Shown in pieces: positions 23,349 to 31,581 of a DNA stretch of 46,803 bases. Both the position numbers and the translations under genes were made by a program. The stretch is from Myxococcales bacterium (lineage in GTDB: Bacteria > Myxococcota > Myxococcia > Myxococcales > Myxococcaceae), in the NCBI GenBank assembly GCA_020846875.1, contig JADLDB010000020.1, positions 1-46,803 of the forward strand, in the 5' to 3' direction. The notes beneath the pieces were generated by a model, which searched no databases, was not told where the DNA came from, and worked only from the letters and a program-made list of their open reading frames with translations. Numbering within the stretch: the first letter of the stretch is position 1; every line of letters starts with the position of its first letter.

Positions 23349-24710
23349 TCACAGCGGCTCGACGCGCAGCTCGTCGAACTCGACGGTCGTCTGCCACCCG
23401 GAGAAGCCGAGGTGCCGGTTGCCGGGCCCGGTCAGCGGGTTGCCGTCGTTCATCTCGAGGAATGGCTGGCCGTCGATCCGCCACATCAGGTTTCCGCCCT
23501 GCCGCTCGATGGTCCACTGGTACCAGCGCCCCTGCTCGACGCGCACGTCGCTGCGCTCGACGCGATCGGGCGTGTGCTCGTGCTGCCGGGCGATGGCCGA
23601 GATGGTGTTCTTCCACCCGCCGAAGACGAAGACGTAGCCGGAGGCGGTGTACTGGAGCCGCGGATCGCCCTGGTACCCCGACTGGCCGTCGCCCCACAGC
23701 TCGACCTTGAGGTCGCCTTCCGGCGAGAGCGAGCGCGCCTTGAAGGAGACGCGGGCGCGATCGGGGATGGGTCGGGTGAGCCAGAGCGGGCGGTTCCTCA
23801 TCTCCGAGAGGCGCAGGTGGCCGTCGAAGATCCCCACGTTGGCGATGCCCAGGCTGCGGTACCCGTCCCCCACCGCGCCGCGCTCGAAGTCGTCGGCGAA
23901 GGGCTCGCTGGGTGGAGAGGGCGGTGGCGCGACCGGCGCGAAGCCCGAGGCGGCCGACACCTTGAGCGCGTCGAAGCGGATCGCCGCCTCCCAGCCGTTC
24001 AACCCGACGCGGTCGTTGAAGCGGCCTTCGAGCGGGAAGGGGTCGACGAAGCGGGCGACCTGTTGGCCGTCGATGCTCCAGCGCACCTCGGCGCCGATCC
24101 GCTCGACGCGGTGGTGGTAGGTGCGGCCGGGCTCGACCTTCGGGGCGGAGGCGTCGATGCGCACCGCCATGCCCGCGCGGAAGGCGCCCTGGTCCGCCAG
24201 CTCCTGCAGCCCGTTCACCGTGAGCCCGCGCTTGCGCGCCTCGGCCAGGCGATCATTGAGGTGCGGGGTGGAGGCGACCCCCAGCCGCCCCAGCATCGAC
24301 TGGCCGTTGTTGTAGGCGCCGTGCGCCAGGGTGTAGCCGCTGCCGCCGTTGACGCCGTCGCCGCAGAGCTCGAGGCGCACGTCGGCCTCCGGGCCCAGGG
24401 GCGTGGCGTCGACCTCCAGCACGAAGTCGCGCGGCACCGCGGCCTTCAGCCACAGCGGGTTGTTCTTCACGCCGGGGGAGACGAGGGCGCCCGACTCGAC
24501 GCGCCACAGCCCGCCGGTGGACCAGTAGTGGTCGGCCAGCCGCTTCGGATCGTCGAAGCCGTCCTGCCAGGGGAGCTGCGCGGTGGCCGGCTGCGGCCCG
24601 CGAAACAGGTAGTAGTGCACCAGCGGCAGGTTGACGCCGAGGATGAGCAGCGCCAGCGCCAGCATGGTGCGGTGGTGGGTGGGGCGGATCCAGGGCTCAG
24701 GCTGGCTCAT
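23349..24710 (-). CDS. Membrane-anchored protein with two tandem beta-sandwich domains
   Basis: 453 residues. A single hydrophobic segment (about 15-35) anchors or exports the protein. Two related domains follow, at about 50-252 and 271-452: both contain NPLW/RPLW, a DVRLELCGDG or DLKVELWGDG strand, and a W-x-IDGQ strand, so they arose by duplication. The pattern of long beta-strands fits a concanavalin/LamG-like fold, often involved in carbohydrate binding. No catalytic residues are evident. The ATG at 24710 opens the N-terminus. It is 71 bp downstream of the DUF1361 gene on the same strand. Function unknown; an extracytoplasmic glycan-binding role is inferred. Confidence 0.75.
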   Translation of the reverse strand: MSQPEPWIRPTHHRTMLALALLILGVNLPLVHYYLFRGPQPATAQLPWQDGFDDPKRLADHYWSTGGLWRVESGALVSPGVKNNPLWLKAAVPRDFVLEVDATPLGPEADVRLELCGDGVNGGSGYTLAHGAYNNGQSMLGRLGVASTPHLNDRLAEARKRGLTVNGLQELADQGAFRAGMAVRIDASAPKVEPGRTYHHRVERIGAEVRWSIDGQQVARFVDPFPLEGRFNDRVGLNGWEAAIRFDALKVSAASGFAPVAPPPSPPSEPFADDFERGAVGDGYRSLGIANVGIFDGHLRLSEMRNRPLWLTRPIPDRARVSFKARSLSPEGDLKVELWGDGQSGYQGDPRLQYTASGYVFVFGGWKNTISAIARQHEHTPDRVERSDVRVEQGRWYQWTIERQGGNLMWRIDGQPFLEMNDGNPLTGPGNRHLGFSGWQTTVEFDELRVEPL

Positions 24711-24781
24711 GCGCCGGGCACCTTGCTGTCGCGACGCCCTGCTGTCGAGCAGGAAGTCGGGAGCTGTCTGACGCGGCCGCT

Positions 24782-25438
24782 CTACCCGGGTTCCCGCGCC
24801 GGCCCGACCAGCAGGTAGCCGGCGCCCACCAGCACGGCGAAGGCCCCGGAGAAGAAGACGGCGTGCGGCTCGGCCAGGGCGTGCAGCGCCGTCCTCACCA
24901 CGCCGAGCGGATCGATCACCACGTCCCAGCTGTTGAGGCGCAGGAAGCGGCCCAGGTAGATGCCGAAGCCGGTCAGCAGGAGGACCGACGCGACGAAGGC
25001 CATCGAGCCCACCTTCCCCAGGCGCGCCGACAGGGTGCGCGCCACCGCCTCCAGCGACGTCCACCCGAGCAGCAGCCCAGCCAGCGCGAAGGACACCCAG
25101 AGGAGCAGATCGAACCAGAGCGGCACCGGCGGGCGCGCCTTGAGGTGGAGGAGATCGGTCACCAGGTACGGGGCGTTGGGCAGGAACACCAGCCACGCGG
25201 CGCCGACGGGCCACGCCAGCGGCCCGCGCAGCCGCACCAGGACGGCCGACAGCACCCAGGGGATCCACGCGAGGAAGAGGTTCCACCAGAGGAAGTCCAG
25301 CCGCGGTCCGACCAGCTTCGCGCGCACCAGCCAGACGAGTCCGGCCAGCCACGAGGCGACCAGCGGCGCGGCCCAGCGGAGACGGACGGACGGGGCGGGC
25401 GCGGCCAAGGCGCCACGAGGCGGGCGATCGGTCGTCAT
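24782..25438 (-). CDS. DUF1361 multi-spanning membrane protein
   Basis: 218 residues with about six hydrophobic segments. The signatures LDFLWWNLFLAWIPW and FLPNAPYLVTDLLHL match DUF1361, a family of inner-membrane proteins of unknown function. ATG 25438 is preferred over an upstream TTG that adds six residues. It sits 64 bp after the TIGR02996 gene and before the duplicated beta-sandwich protein, all on the minus strand. The name reflects the family, not a known activity. Confidence 0.85.
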   Translation of the reverse strand: MTTDRPPRGALAAPAPSVRLRWAAPLVASWLAGLVWLVRAKLVGPRLDFLWWNLFLAWIPWVLSAVLVRLRGPLAWPVGAAWLVFLPNAPYLVTDLLHLKARPPVPLWFDLLLWVSFALAGLLLGWTSLEAVARTLSARLGKVGSMAFVASVLLLTGFGIYLGRFLRLNSWDVVIDPLGVVRTALHALAEPHAVFFSGAFAVLVGAGYLLVGPAREPG

Positions 25439-25502
25439 GTCCGGCGGAGGGTGCAAGCGGACTGCCGGGCAGAGCGCCTTCCTTCGCTCCGCGCAGCTTC
25501 AG

Positions 25503-27314
25503 CTACTCGCCCACCGCGGAGTAGCGGTGCTCGTCGGCCGCGCGCTCCTCGTCCTGGTCGGCCACGAGCACCTCGGCGCAGAGGTCCTTCACCAGGACCA
25601 GGGCGTCCTCACCGAGGCAGTTCTCCGAGAGGTCGAGGCGCTTCAAGTGCCGCAACTGCTCGCGGTGCTGGGCCAGCACCTGCGCGCCCGTCGCGGTGAG
25701 GCACCCCTTCGAGAGGTCCAGCGACTCGAGGCCCGGCAGAAGGGGAGACCTCACCAGCAGCGGGATCAGCTCGTCGAGGAACTCGCAGTTGCCCAGGCCC
25801 AGGTGGGTGAGCTTCCAGTCGCTGCGCGTCAGCAGCGGCCGCACGTCGTCCACCGTGCACTCGCCACCGTAGTTGTCCTGGCCGAACCACAGGGAGAGGG
25901 AACGGATCCTGGGCCACTTCGCCTTGAGCACCGCCTCCAGGCTGGCGCGGGACAGGCCGCCGGTCTCGATCGCGAAGCGCTCCAGGGCCGGGTGCTCGAT
26001 GCGCCCCAGCTCCATCGAGCCGGCGCGCAGCGTGAGGGCCTTGAGCTTCGGGAAGGCCGCATACAGCGGCGACGCGTCGCCCAGCGCCGACCAGGACAGC
26101 TCGCAGTCCTCGCTCTCGAAGTCCGCGATGAAGAGGGACTCCAGCGACGGCAGGCGGTCCGCGGCGGCGGCGAGCTGGGCGATCGTCTCGCCGAAGTCGT
26201 ACTGGTCGTCGTGGTGCGGCGGCCCCACCGTCAGCTCGCGGACGAAGCGGGCCTCGTCCAGCTCCAGGAAGTATTCGATCAACTCTCGGTCCTCGAGCTG
26301 GTCGTCGTACGTCAGACCGAGGCGGATGCCGTGCAGGAAACCCAGGCGGAAGGTGGCCGTCGTGCCCTCCAGCCCGCCCAGCGCCCCGAGCAGCACCCCC
26401 ACCGCCTTCGTGATCGCGGCGTCCTCCGCGGCCTTCAGCCCGTCGTCGTCCGGGCGAGCCTGACGCTCGGCCTGAACCATCACCAACTCGCCGCGCGGGT
26501 CGCCCTGCTGCTGCAGCCAGTCGCCGTAGATGCGATGAGCCTGCACGTCGTCGCGGCTCGAGAAGACCGCGGCCTCCAGCCGGGCGCCGACCTCATCAGC
26601 GCTCCCGGCGCCGCGCTTCCTCGCGGACGCATCGAGCTGGGCGCGGCTGGCCTTGAGCGCCTCGCGCCGCTGGTACTCCTTCTCGGCCGCCTGGCGCTGC
26701 AGCTCCCGGCGATCGAGCGGGCGCGCCTTCACCTGGCCCAGCCGCGGGTCGTCCTGGAAGCGCTTCTTCGCCAGCGCCAGCAGCCCGTCGTACTGGCTGG
26801 TCTCCGTCGTCGACGCGAGGGCGGCGAACACCCGGTCCGCCGGCCAGAGCGCCTTCGGGACGCTCCCCAGGGCGCGCGCCTGCTCCTCCGGGGCCAGGCC
26901 GGCCGCCTCGACGCGGGCGACGTACTCGGGGCCAAACTCGAGCTGGGCGTCGGCGCCGACGTGGGAGTACCCGTCGATCAGCTGCTCGATCCCCGCGCCC
27001 GGCAGCGAGAGCAGGGTGCGGAAGGCCGCGACGACGGGCGCACGCTCTCCCAGCGACGCCTTGCACTGGATCCACAGCGCCAGGGCCTTCGGATCCGCCG
27101 ACTCCCCCGCGCGCACGCCGTCGAGCGCTTGAAGCGCCGCGCGCCAGCGGCCCTCGTCGTACATCGGCCTGGCCAGCTCGTAGGCCGCGCGCACCTCGGC
27201 GGACGCGGAGACGGTGGACGCGGGGACGGAGAGCGACTGCTCCGGTGGCGGCTTCGCGCCAGCACCGCCGAAGACCCCCTTCACCGCATCGACGAAGCGC
27301 CCCCACCCAGCCAT
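25503..27314 (-). CDS. TIGR02996-domain protein with leucine-rich-like repeats
   Basis: 603 residues, no signal peptide. The N-terminal half (about 35-240) is helical and may be TPR-like. A TIGR02996 companion domain lies at about 245-290 with HRIYGDWLQQQGDPRGEL, a motif found mainly in myxobacteria and planctomycetes. The C-terminal half (about 385-580) has irregular leucine-rich repeats (LESLDLSKGCLT, LKRLDLSENCLG). Such proteins are thought to be protein-interaction modules; the function is unknown. A strong GAGGAGG Shine-Dalgarno sequence precedes ATG 27314. The gene starts 15 bp after the ABC-F gene and is probably co-transcribed. Confidence 0.85.
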   Translation of the reverse strand: MAGWGRFVDAVKGVFGGAGAKPPPEQSLSVPASTVSASAEVRAAYELARPMYDEGRWRAALQALDGVRAGESADPKALALWIQCKASLGERAPVVAAFRTLLSLPGAGIEQLIDGYSHVGADAQLEFGPEYVARVEAAGLAPEEQARALGSVPKALWPADRVFAALASTTETSQYDGLLALAKKRFQDDPRLGQVKARPLDRRELQRQAAEKEYQRREALKASRAQLDASARKRGAGSADEVGARLEAAVFSSRDDVQAHRIYGDWLQQQGDPRGELVMVQAERQARPDDDGLKAAEDAAITKAVGVLLGALGGLEGTTATFRLGFLHGIRLGLTYDDQLEDRELIEYFLELDEARFVRELTVGPPHHDDQYDFGETIAQLAAAADRLPSLESLFIADFESEDCELSWSALGDASPLYAAFPKLKALTLRAGSMELGRIEHPALERFAIETGGLSRASLEAVLKAKWPRIRSLSLWFGQDNYGGECTVDDVRPLLTRSDWKLTHLGLGNCEFLDELIPLLVRSPLLPGLESLDLSKGCLTATGAQVLAQHREQLRHLKRLDLSENCLGEDALVLVKDLCAEVLVADQDEERAADEHRYSAVGE

Positions 27315-27329
27315 GTCGTCCTCCTCTTC

Positions 27330-28949
27330 TCAGTGCAGGCCCGGCGCCTCCCGGCCCGTGCGCGAGACGTACTCGGTGTACCCGCCGCCGTACAGGTGCG
27401 GCCCTTCCGGCGTCAGCTCCAGCACCCGGTTGGACAGCTCGGCGAGGAAGTGCCGGTCGTGCGAGACGAAGAGCATCGAGCCCTCGTAGGTGCGCAGGGC
27501 TTCGATCAACATCTCCTTGGTCGCCAGGTCGAGGTGGTTGGTGGGCTCGTCCAGCACCAGCAGGTTGGGCGGATCGAAGAGCATCAGCGCCATCACCAGG
27601 CGCGCCTTCTCACCGCCGGACAGCACGCGCACCACCTTCTCCACCTCGTCCTTCGGGAAGCCGAAGCAGCCGGCCAGCGTGCGCAGGGTGCCCTCGGAGG
27701 TGCGGGGGAAGGCGTCCACCAGCGTCCTCCAGACGGTCTTCTCGCCGTCCAGCACCTCCATCGCGTGCTGCGCGAAGTAGCCCAGCTTCACCGAGGCGCC
27801 GATCGTCACCGCGCCGTGATCCGGCTGCGACTGGCCGGCGACCATCTTGAGCAGCGTGGACTTCCCCGCGCCGTTGACGCCCAGCACGCACCAGCGCTCG
27901 CGGCGCCGCAGGAGGAAGCTGAAGTCCTTGTAGACGACCAGGTCCCCGTACGCCTTGGACACGCCTTCCACCTTCACCACGTCCTCGCCGCTGCGGGGCG
28001 CCTGCTTGAACTCGAAGGACACCTTCTCGTGGCGGCGGGGCGGCTCGACGCGCTCGATCTTCTCCAGCTTCTTCACCCGCGACTGCACCTGCGCCGCGTG
28101 GGAGGCCCGCGCCTTGAAGCGCTCGATGAAGGCGAGCTCCTTCTTCAGCATCGCCTGCTGGCGCTCGAAGGTGGCCTGCTGCTGCTGATCGGCGATCGCG
28201 CGCTGCTTCACGTAGTACTCGTAGTCGCCGGAGTAGGACGTCAGCTCGCCCCCGTCGATCTCGAGGATCCGCGTGCACACGCGGTTCAGGAACTCGCGGT
28301 CGTGCGACGTCATCAAGAGCCCGCCCTCGAAGCGCTTGAGGAACTGCTCCAGCCAGATGAGCGACTCGAGATCGAGGTGGTTGGACGGCTCGTCCAAGAG
28401 CATCGCGTCCGGCTGCATGAGGAGGATCCGCGCCAGCGCCACGCGCATCTTCCAGCCGCCCGACAGCGCGCCCACGTCGTCGTCCACCACCGCCTCGCGG
28501 AAGCCCAGGCCGGCGAGGATCTCCCGCGCGCGGCCCTCCAGCGCGTAGCCGCCCAATTCGTCGAAGCGCGCCTGCACCTCGCCGAAGCGCTCCACCAGCT
28601 TCTCCAGCTCGCCGGCGCGAGCCGGATCCGCCAGCGCGTGCTCCAGCACTTTCAGCTCGTGGGCCACCTCCGACACCGGGCCGGCGCCGTCTAAGGTGGC
28701 CTCCAGCACCGTCTTGCCCTTCAGCTCGCCTACGTCCTGACGGAAGTAGCCGATGGAGACGCCGCGATCGACGGACACCTGGCCTTCGTCGGGGTCCTCC
28801 TCGCGCATGACCAACCGGAACAGCGTGGACTTGCCGGAGCCGTTGGGCCCCACCAGCCCCACCTTCTCGCCCTTGTGCAGCGCCGCGGAGGCTTCCACGA
28901 AGAGGACCTGCTGGCCGTGCTGGAGATAGATCGAGTCGAGCCGAATCAC
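27330..28949 (-). CDS. ABC-F family ATPase
   Basis: 539 residues with two ABC domains and no membrane segments, the ABC-F architecture. Domain 1 has Walker A GPNGSGKS (34-41) and signature LSGGWK (162-167). Domain 2 has Walker A GVNGAGKS (357-364), signature LSGGEK (443-448), DEPTNHLD (467-474) and SHDRHF (496-501). The charged helical linker between them (about 245-320) corresponds to the P-site tRNA interaction motif. ABC-F proteins bind ribosomes and rescue or regulate translation; some give resistance to ribosome-targeting antibiotics, but the subtype cannot be fixed here. The GTG start at 28949 aligns with the conserved N-terminus (IRLDSIYL); the longer upstream frame is unrelated. It is divergent from a PlsC gene. 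Confidence 0.93.
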   Translation of the reverse strand: MIRLDSIYLQHGQQVLFVEASAALHKGEKVGLVGPNGSGKSTLFRLVMREEDPDEGQVSVDRGVSIGYFRQDVGELKGKTVLEATLDGAGPVSEVAHELKVLEHALADPARAGELEKLVERFGEVQARFDELGGYALEGRAREILAGLGFREAVVDDDVGALSGGWKMRVALARILLMQPDAMLLDEPSNHLDLESLIWLEQFLKRFEGGLLMTSHDREFLNRVCTRILEIDGGELTSYSGDYEYYVKQRAIADQQQQATFERQQAMLKKELAFIERFKARASHAAQVQSRVKKLEKIERVEPPRRHEKVSFEFKQAPRSGEDVVKVEGVSKAYGDLVVYKDFSFLLRRRERWCVLGVNGAGKSTLLKMVAGQSQPDHGAVTIGASVKLGYFAQHAMEVLDGEKTVWRTLVDAFPRTSEGTLRTLAGCFGFPKDEVEKVVRVLSGGEKARLVMALMLFDPPNLLVLDEPTNHLDLATKEMLIEALRTYEGSMLFVSHDRHFLAELSNRVLELTPEGPHLYGGGYTEYVSRTGREAPGLH

Positions 28950-29042
28950 GGTTAGCGCCCTTGGCACAGGCGCCCAGATTCCTCCAAGCCGGAATCGCCG
29001 TGACAGTCCGGTGACGAAACTGGCCCACCATGAGTCCTCTCC

Positions 29043-29870
29043 ATGAGGACTCTCAACTCCGCGATTCGACTCATCTTTGGTTTCCTCTGGATGGCGATCG
29101 CCTCCAGCGTCTTCATGGTGCTGGCGACGCTGCTGATGCCCTTCCGGGTGACGCGGGTGAAGCTGTGCAACTGGTACGGGCACATCGCGGGGCGCTCCAT
29201 CACCTGGTTCGCCGGCGTGACGCCGCGGGTGAAGCACCACGAGCGGCTGCAGGGCTCGAACCCGGCCATCTTCGTGATGAACCACACCTCGACGGTGGAC
29301 GCCTTCCTTGGCATCTGGCTGTGCCCCATCGGCGCGTGCGGCGTCTTCAAGAAGGAAATCGTCCGCGTGCCCTTCTTCGGCCAGCTCGCCTGGCTGTCGG
29401 GGCACCTCTTGCTCGATCGCTTCAACCGGGAGAAGGCGGTGGAGACGCTGTCGGACGCGGCGAACTTCGTGAAGAAGAACCGGCTGGGGATCTGGATCAT
29501 GCCGGAGGGCACACGCTCGAAGGACGGGCGGCTGCTCCCCTTCAAGAAGGGCTTCGTGCACCTGGCGATCGCCACCGGCTTCCCGGTGGTGCCGGTCGTC
29601 ATCCACGGCGCGCACAAGAACTGGGTGAAGGGCACCTTCTTCAGCTTCACGCCGATGGATCTGGACATCGAGATCCTCGAGCCCATCGACACGTCCACCT
29701 GGCGCGAGGAAAGCGCGAGCGCCCACGCCGACGCGGTGCGGGCGATCTTCGCCGCGCGGCTGCCCGAAGACATGCAGCCCGCGGCGGTGCCCGGCCCCCC
29801 AGCCACGCCACCTCCCGCGGCGTCCATCGAGGTGGCCCGCGAGCCGACGCCGCACGCCCCCGGCGTCTGA
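29043..29870 (+). CDS. plsC: 1-acyl-sn-glycerol-3-phosphate acyltransferase, PlsC type
   Basis: 275 residues. A hydrophobic N-terminus (about 8-33) anchors it to the membrane. The catalytic box HTSTVD gives His81 and Asp86 (HX4D), and PEGTRS is at 154-159. The family converts lysophosphatidic acid to phosphatidic acid using acyl-ACP or acyl-CoA. The C-terminal 25 residues are Pro/Ala-rich and probably disordered. There are two further acyltransferase genes in the window, so the exact acceptor of this one is uncertain and the symbol is tentative. The ATG at 29043 places the membrane helix at the N-terminus. It converges with the CsgA-like SDR gene, with 6 bp between stops. Confidence 0.87.
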   Translation: MRTLNSAIRLIFGFLWMAIASSVFMVLATLLMPFRVTRVKLCNWYGHIAGRSITWFAGVTPRVKHHERLQGSNPAIFVMNHTSTVDAFLGIWLCPIGACGVFKKEIVRVPFFGQLAWLSGHLLLDRFNREKAVETLSDAANFVKKNRLGIWIMPEGTRSKDGRLLPFKKGFVHLAIATGFPVVPVVIHGAHKNWVKGTFFSFTPMDLDIEILEPIDTSTWREESASAHADAVRAIFAARLPEDMQPAAVPGPPATPPPAASIEVAREPTPHAPGV

Positions 29871-29876
29871 AGGCGC

Positions 29877-30575
29877 CTACCAGGGCAGCTCGTTCCCCTC
29901 GAAGCTCCAGAAGCGGCCGCTCTTCTCCGGCGAGAGGGCGTCGAACTGCTCGATCAGCGCGCGCGCCGACACGTCCACCGGGGTGGGGGCGTGCAGACCG
30001 CCCATGTCCGTCTGCACCCAGCCGGGGTGAAAGACGGCGGTGGTGACGCCGCGATCCGAGAGATCGACGGCCAGGCTGCGGCACGCCATGTTCAGCGCCG
30101 CCTTGCTCATCCGGTACGCGTAGGCGCCGCCGGAGCGGTTGTCGTCGATGGATCCCATCCGCGAGGTCATGTGGACGATCACCCGCCGCGCGCCCTTCAG
30201 CACCAGGGGCAACAGCGCCCGCGTCACGCGCAGCGGGCCCACGGCGTTCACCTCGAAGACGGCGTGAAGATCGGCCAGCTCCAGCTCCTCCAGGCTGGTC
30301 GGCTTGCCCATCACCCCCGCGTTGTTGATGAGCAGGTCCACGCCGGCCGCGTCTGCCCGCTCGATCGCCCGCGCGAAGTCGGCCACCGCGCCGTCGTGGG
30401 TGACGTCGCAGGTGTGGATGCGCAGCCGGCCGGAGGACGAGGCCTCGAGGTGCTTGAGGGCGGCGGCCTGGGAGCCGGACCGCACCGCCGCCTCCACCGT
30501 GTCGCCGCGGGCCAGGTACTGGCGGGTCAGCTCGAGCCCGATGCCCCGGCTGGTCCCGGTGATGACGATCCGCAT
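29877..30575 (-). CDS. CsgA/C-factor-like short-chain dehydrogenase
   Basis: 232 residues. Cofactor motif TGTSRGIG (6-13), NNAG (84-87), Ser138 and YRMSK (154-158) are all present. The segments TSRMGS, GGAYAYRMSKAALNMA and HPGWVQTDMGG, and the SGRF motif near the C-terminus, closely match CsgA of Myxococcus xanthus, an SDR required for aggregation and sporulation (C-signal). CsgA-like SDRs also occur outside myxobacteria, so a developmental role is not proven. Unlike a truncated signal form, this protein is a full SDR with an intact N-terminal Rossmann motif. ATG 30575 follows a TACAAG hexamer by 8 nt. The gene diverges from a zinc-ribbon protein gene across 53 bp. Confidence 0.87.
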   Translation of the reverse strand: MRIVITGTSRGIGLELTRQYLARGDTVEAAVRSGSQAAALKHLEASSSGRLRIHTCDVTHDGAVADFARAIERADAAGVDLLINNAGVMGKPTSLEELELADLHAVFEVNAVGPLRVTRALLPLVLKGARRVIVHMTSRMGSIDDNRSGGAYAYRMSKAALNMACRSLAVDLSDRGVTTAVFHPGWVQTDMGGLHAPTPVDVSARALIEQFDALSPEKSGRFWSFEGNELPW

Positions 30576-30583
30576 GGGGGGGG

Positions 30584-30589
30584 CTTGTA
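30584..30589 (-). promoter_or_regulatory. -10-like hexamer TACAAG (CsgA-like gene)
   Basis: On the minus strand TACAAG preceded by CTGC ends 8 nt before ATG 30575. A C-tract, not a Shine-Dalgarno sequence, separates them. Confidence 0.35.
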
Positions 30590-30616
30590 GCAGGCCGGCG
30601 AGATCCCGACTCGCGA

Positions 30617-30622
30617 TAGGCT
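30617..30622 (+). promoter_or_regulatory. -10-like hexamer TAGGCT
   Basis: TAGGCT ends 6 nt before GTG 30629. It forms a divergent pair with 30584-30589. Confidence 0.35.
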
Positions 30623-30628
30623 GAGCCG

Positions 30629-31063
30629 GTGAGCTCGTTCCCCTCAGCCCGCCTCCCGTCGTCGTGCGCGGCGTGCAGGCAGCCCGGCGCGCTGCAGGTG
30701 GGGCAGACCATCTCGCAGGGGCGCCTCACCTGGTTCGAGCGCTTCGCGTGCGCCTGCGGCCACGGCTTCGAAGCGGACGGGGTGGGGCTGCCCACGCCCG
30801 CGGCGCGCGCCGCGCTCCTCGCGCAGTCGGGCACGGCCGAGCTCTGGTTGGACGCGGAGGCCGGGCGTCCGGTGTTGGTGAAGCTGCTCACGCTCCTGGC
30901 CGGGCTCGTCGAAGCCGAGGCCAGCGGGCGCCTCGTGACGCTGCCGGCGCTGGCCTGGTCCGGCACGCACGCCGAGGTGGCCTTCCTGCAGGCCGCGCTG
31001 GAGCAGAATGGTGTGGCGGCCCGCGTGGTCCATCGCGTCGCGATCGCGGAAACCCCCGGGTGA
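30629..31063 (+). CDS. Hypothetical protein with zinc-ribbon-like N-terminus
   Basis: 144 residues from GTG 30629. Two Cys pairs (CAAC near 13-16 and CACG near 41-44) are spaced like a zinc ribbon. The remainder (about 55-140) is mixed helix and strand with no motif I recognise. The family is unknown. The leaderless-type hexamer 6 nt upstream supports the start. It runs convergent to the DUF523 gene, with 44 bp between the stops and no clear terminator in that gap. Confidence 0.6.
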   Translation: MSSFPSARLPSSCAACRQPGALQVGQTISQGRLTWFERFACACGHGFEADGVGLPTPAARAALLAQSGTAELWLDAEAGRPVLVKLLTLLAGLVEAEASGRLVTLPALAWSGTHAEVAFLQAALEQNGVAARVVHRVAIAETPG

Positions 31064-31107
31064 GGGATCAGCCGCTCACGCCGTCCAGGACGAGCTGCTC
31101 GCGCCGC

Positions 31108-31581
31108 TCAAGCGCCCGGCTTCTCGGCTCGCTCCAGGGCGGCGAGGGCGCCCTCCAGCTCCAGCTCGCTGAAGACGGGAATGCCGGCGGCCCGCAGCGC
31201 CCAGGTGGTGGCGCCCTGTCCGGGCACCTTGGCGCCGGTGAAGCGCCCGTCGCCCACCAGCGAGGAGCCACACGAGGGGCTGCCTTCCTTCAGCACCGCC
31301 ACCGCCACGCCGTGCTCGCGCGCGAGCGCCACCGCGTGCTGCGCGCCGGCCCGAAAGGCCCCGCTGACGTCGCGCCCATTCACGTCGGCGATCCGCCCGT
31401 CAGGCTGGAGTTCGGCCGGAGGACGCGGCACCGGGAGCCCGCCCGCCACCTCCGGACACACCCTCACCACGCGCCCCTCGGCCTCCCAGCGCGCCAGCAC
31501 GCCGCTGTCCACGCGCTCGTCGCTCCCGTCGTAGCGGACCCGCTCACCCAGAAGGCACGCGCTCACCAGCACCTTCTTCAT
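31108..31581 (-). CDS. DUF523 family protein
   Basis: 157 residues. SACLLG (7-12) followed by VRYDG and the later KEGSPSCGS are the signatures of DUF523 (YbbK-like), a family of unknown biochemical role with conserved Cys residues that could bind a metal or take part in redox chemistry. ATG 31581 overlaps the TGA of the upstream NAD(P)-binding protein gene by 4 nt, so the pair is translationally coupled. An upstream ATG in the same frame adds ten residues but lacks the overlap. Confidence 0.85.
   Translation of the reverse strand: MKKVLVSACLLGERVRYDGSDERVDSGVLARWEAEGRVVRVCPEVAGGLPVPRPPAELQPDGRIADVNGRDVSGAFRAGAQHAVALAREHGVAVAVLKEGSPSCGSSLVGDGRFTGAKVPGQGATTWALRAAGIPVFSELELEGALAALERAEKPGA

Noticed and set aside
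28963-28980. TGGCAC sequence upstream of the PlsC gene as a third sigma-54 promoter
   Set aside because: The -12 position reads CCCAG, not TTGCW, so the essential GC doublet is absent at the right distance.
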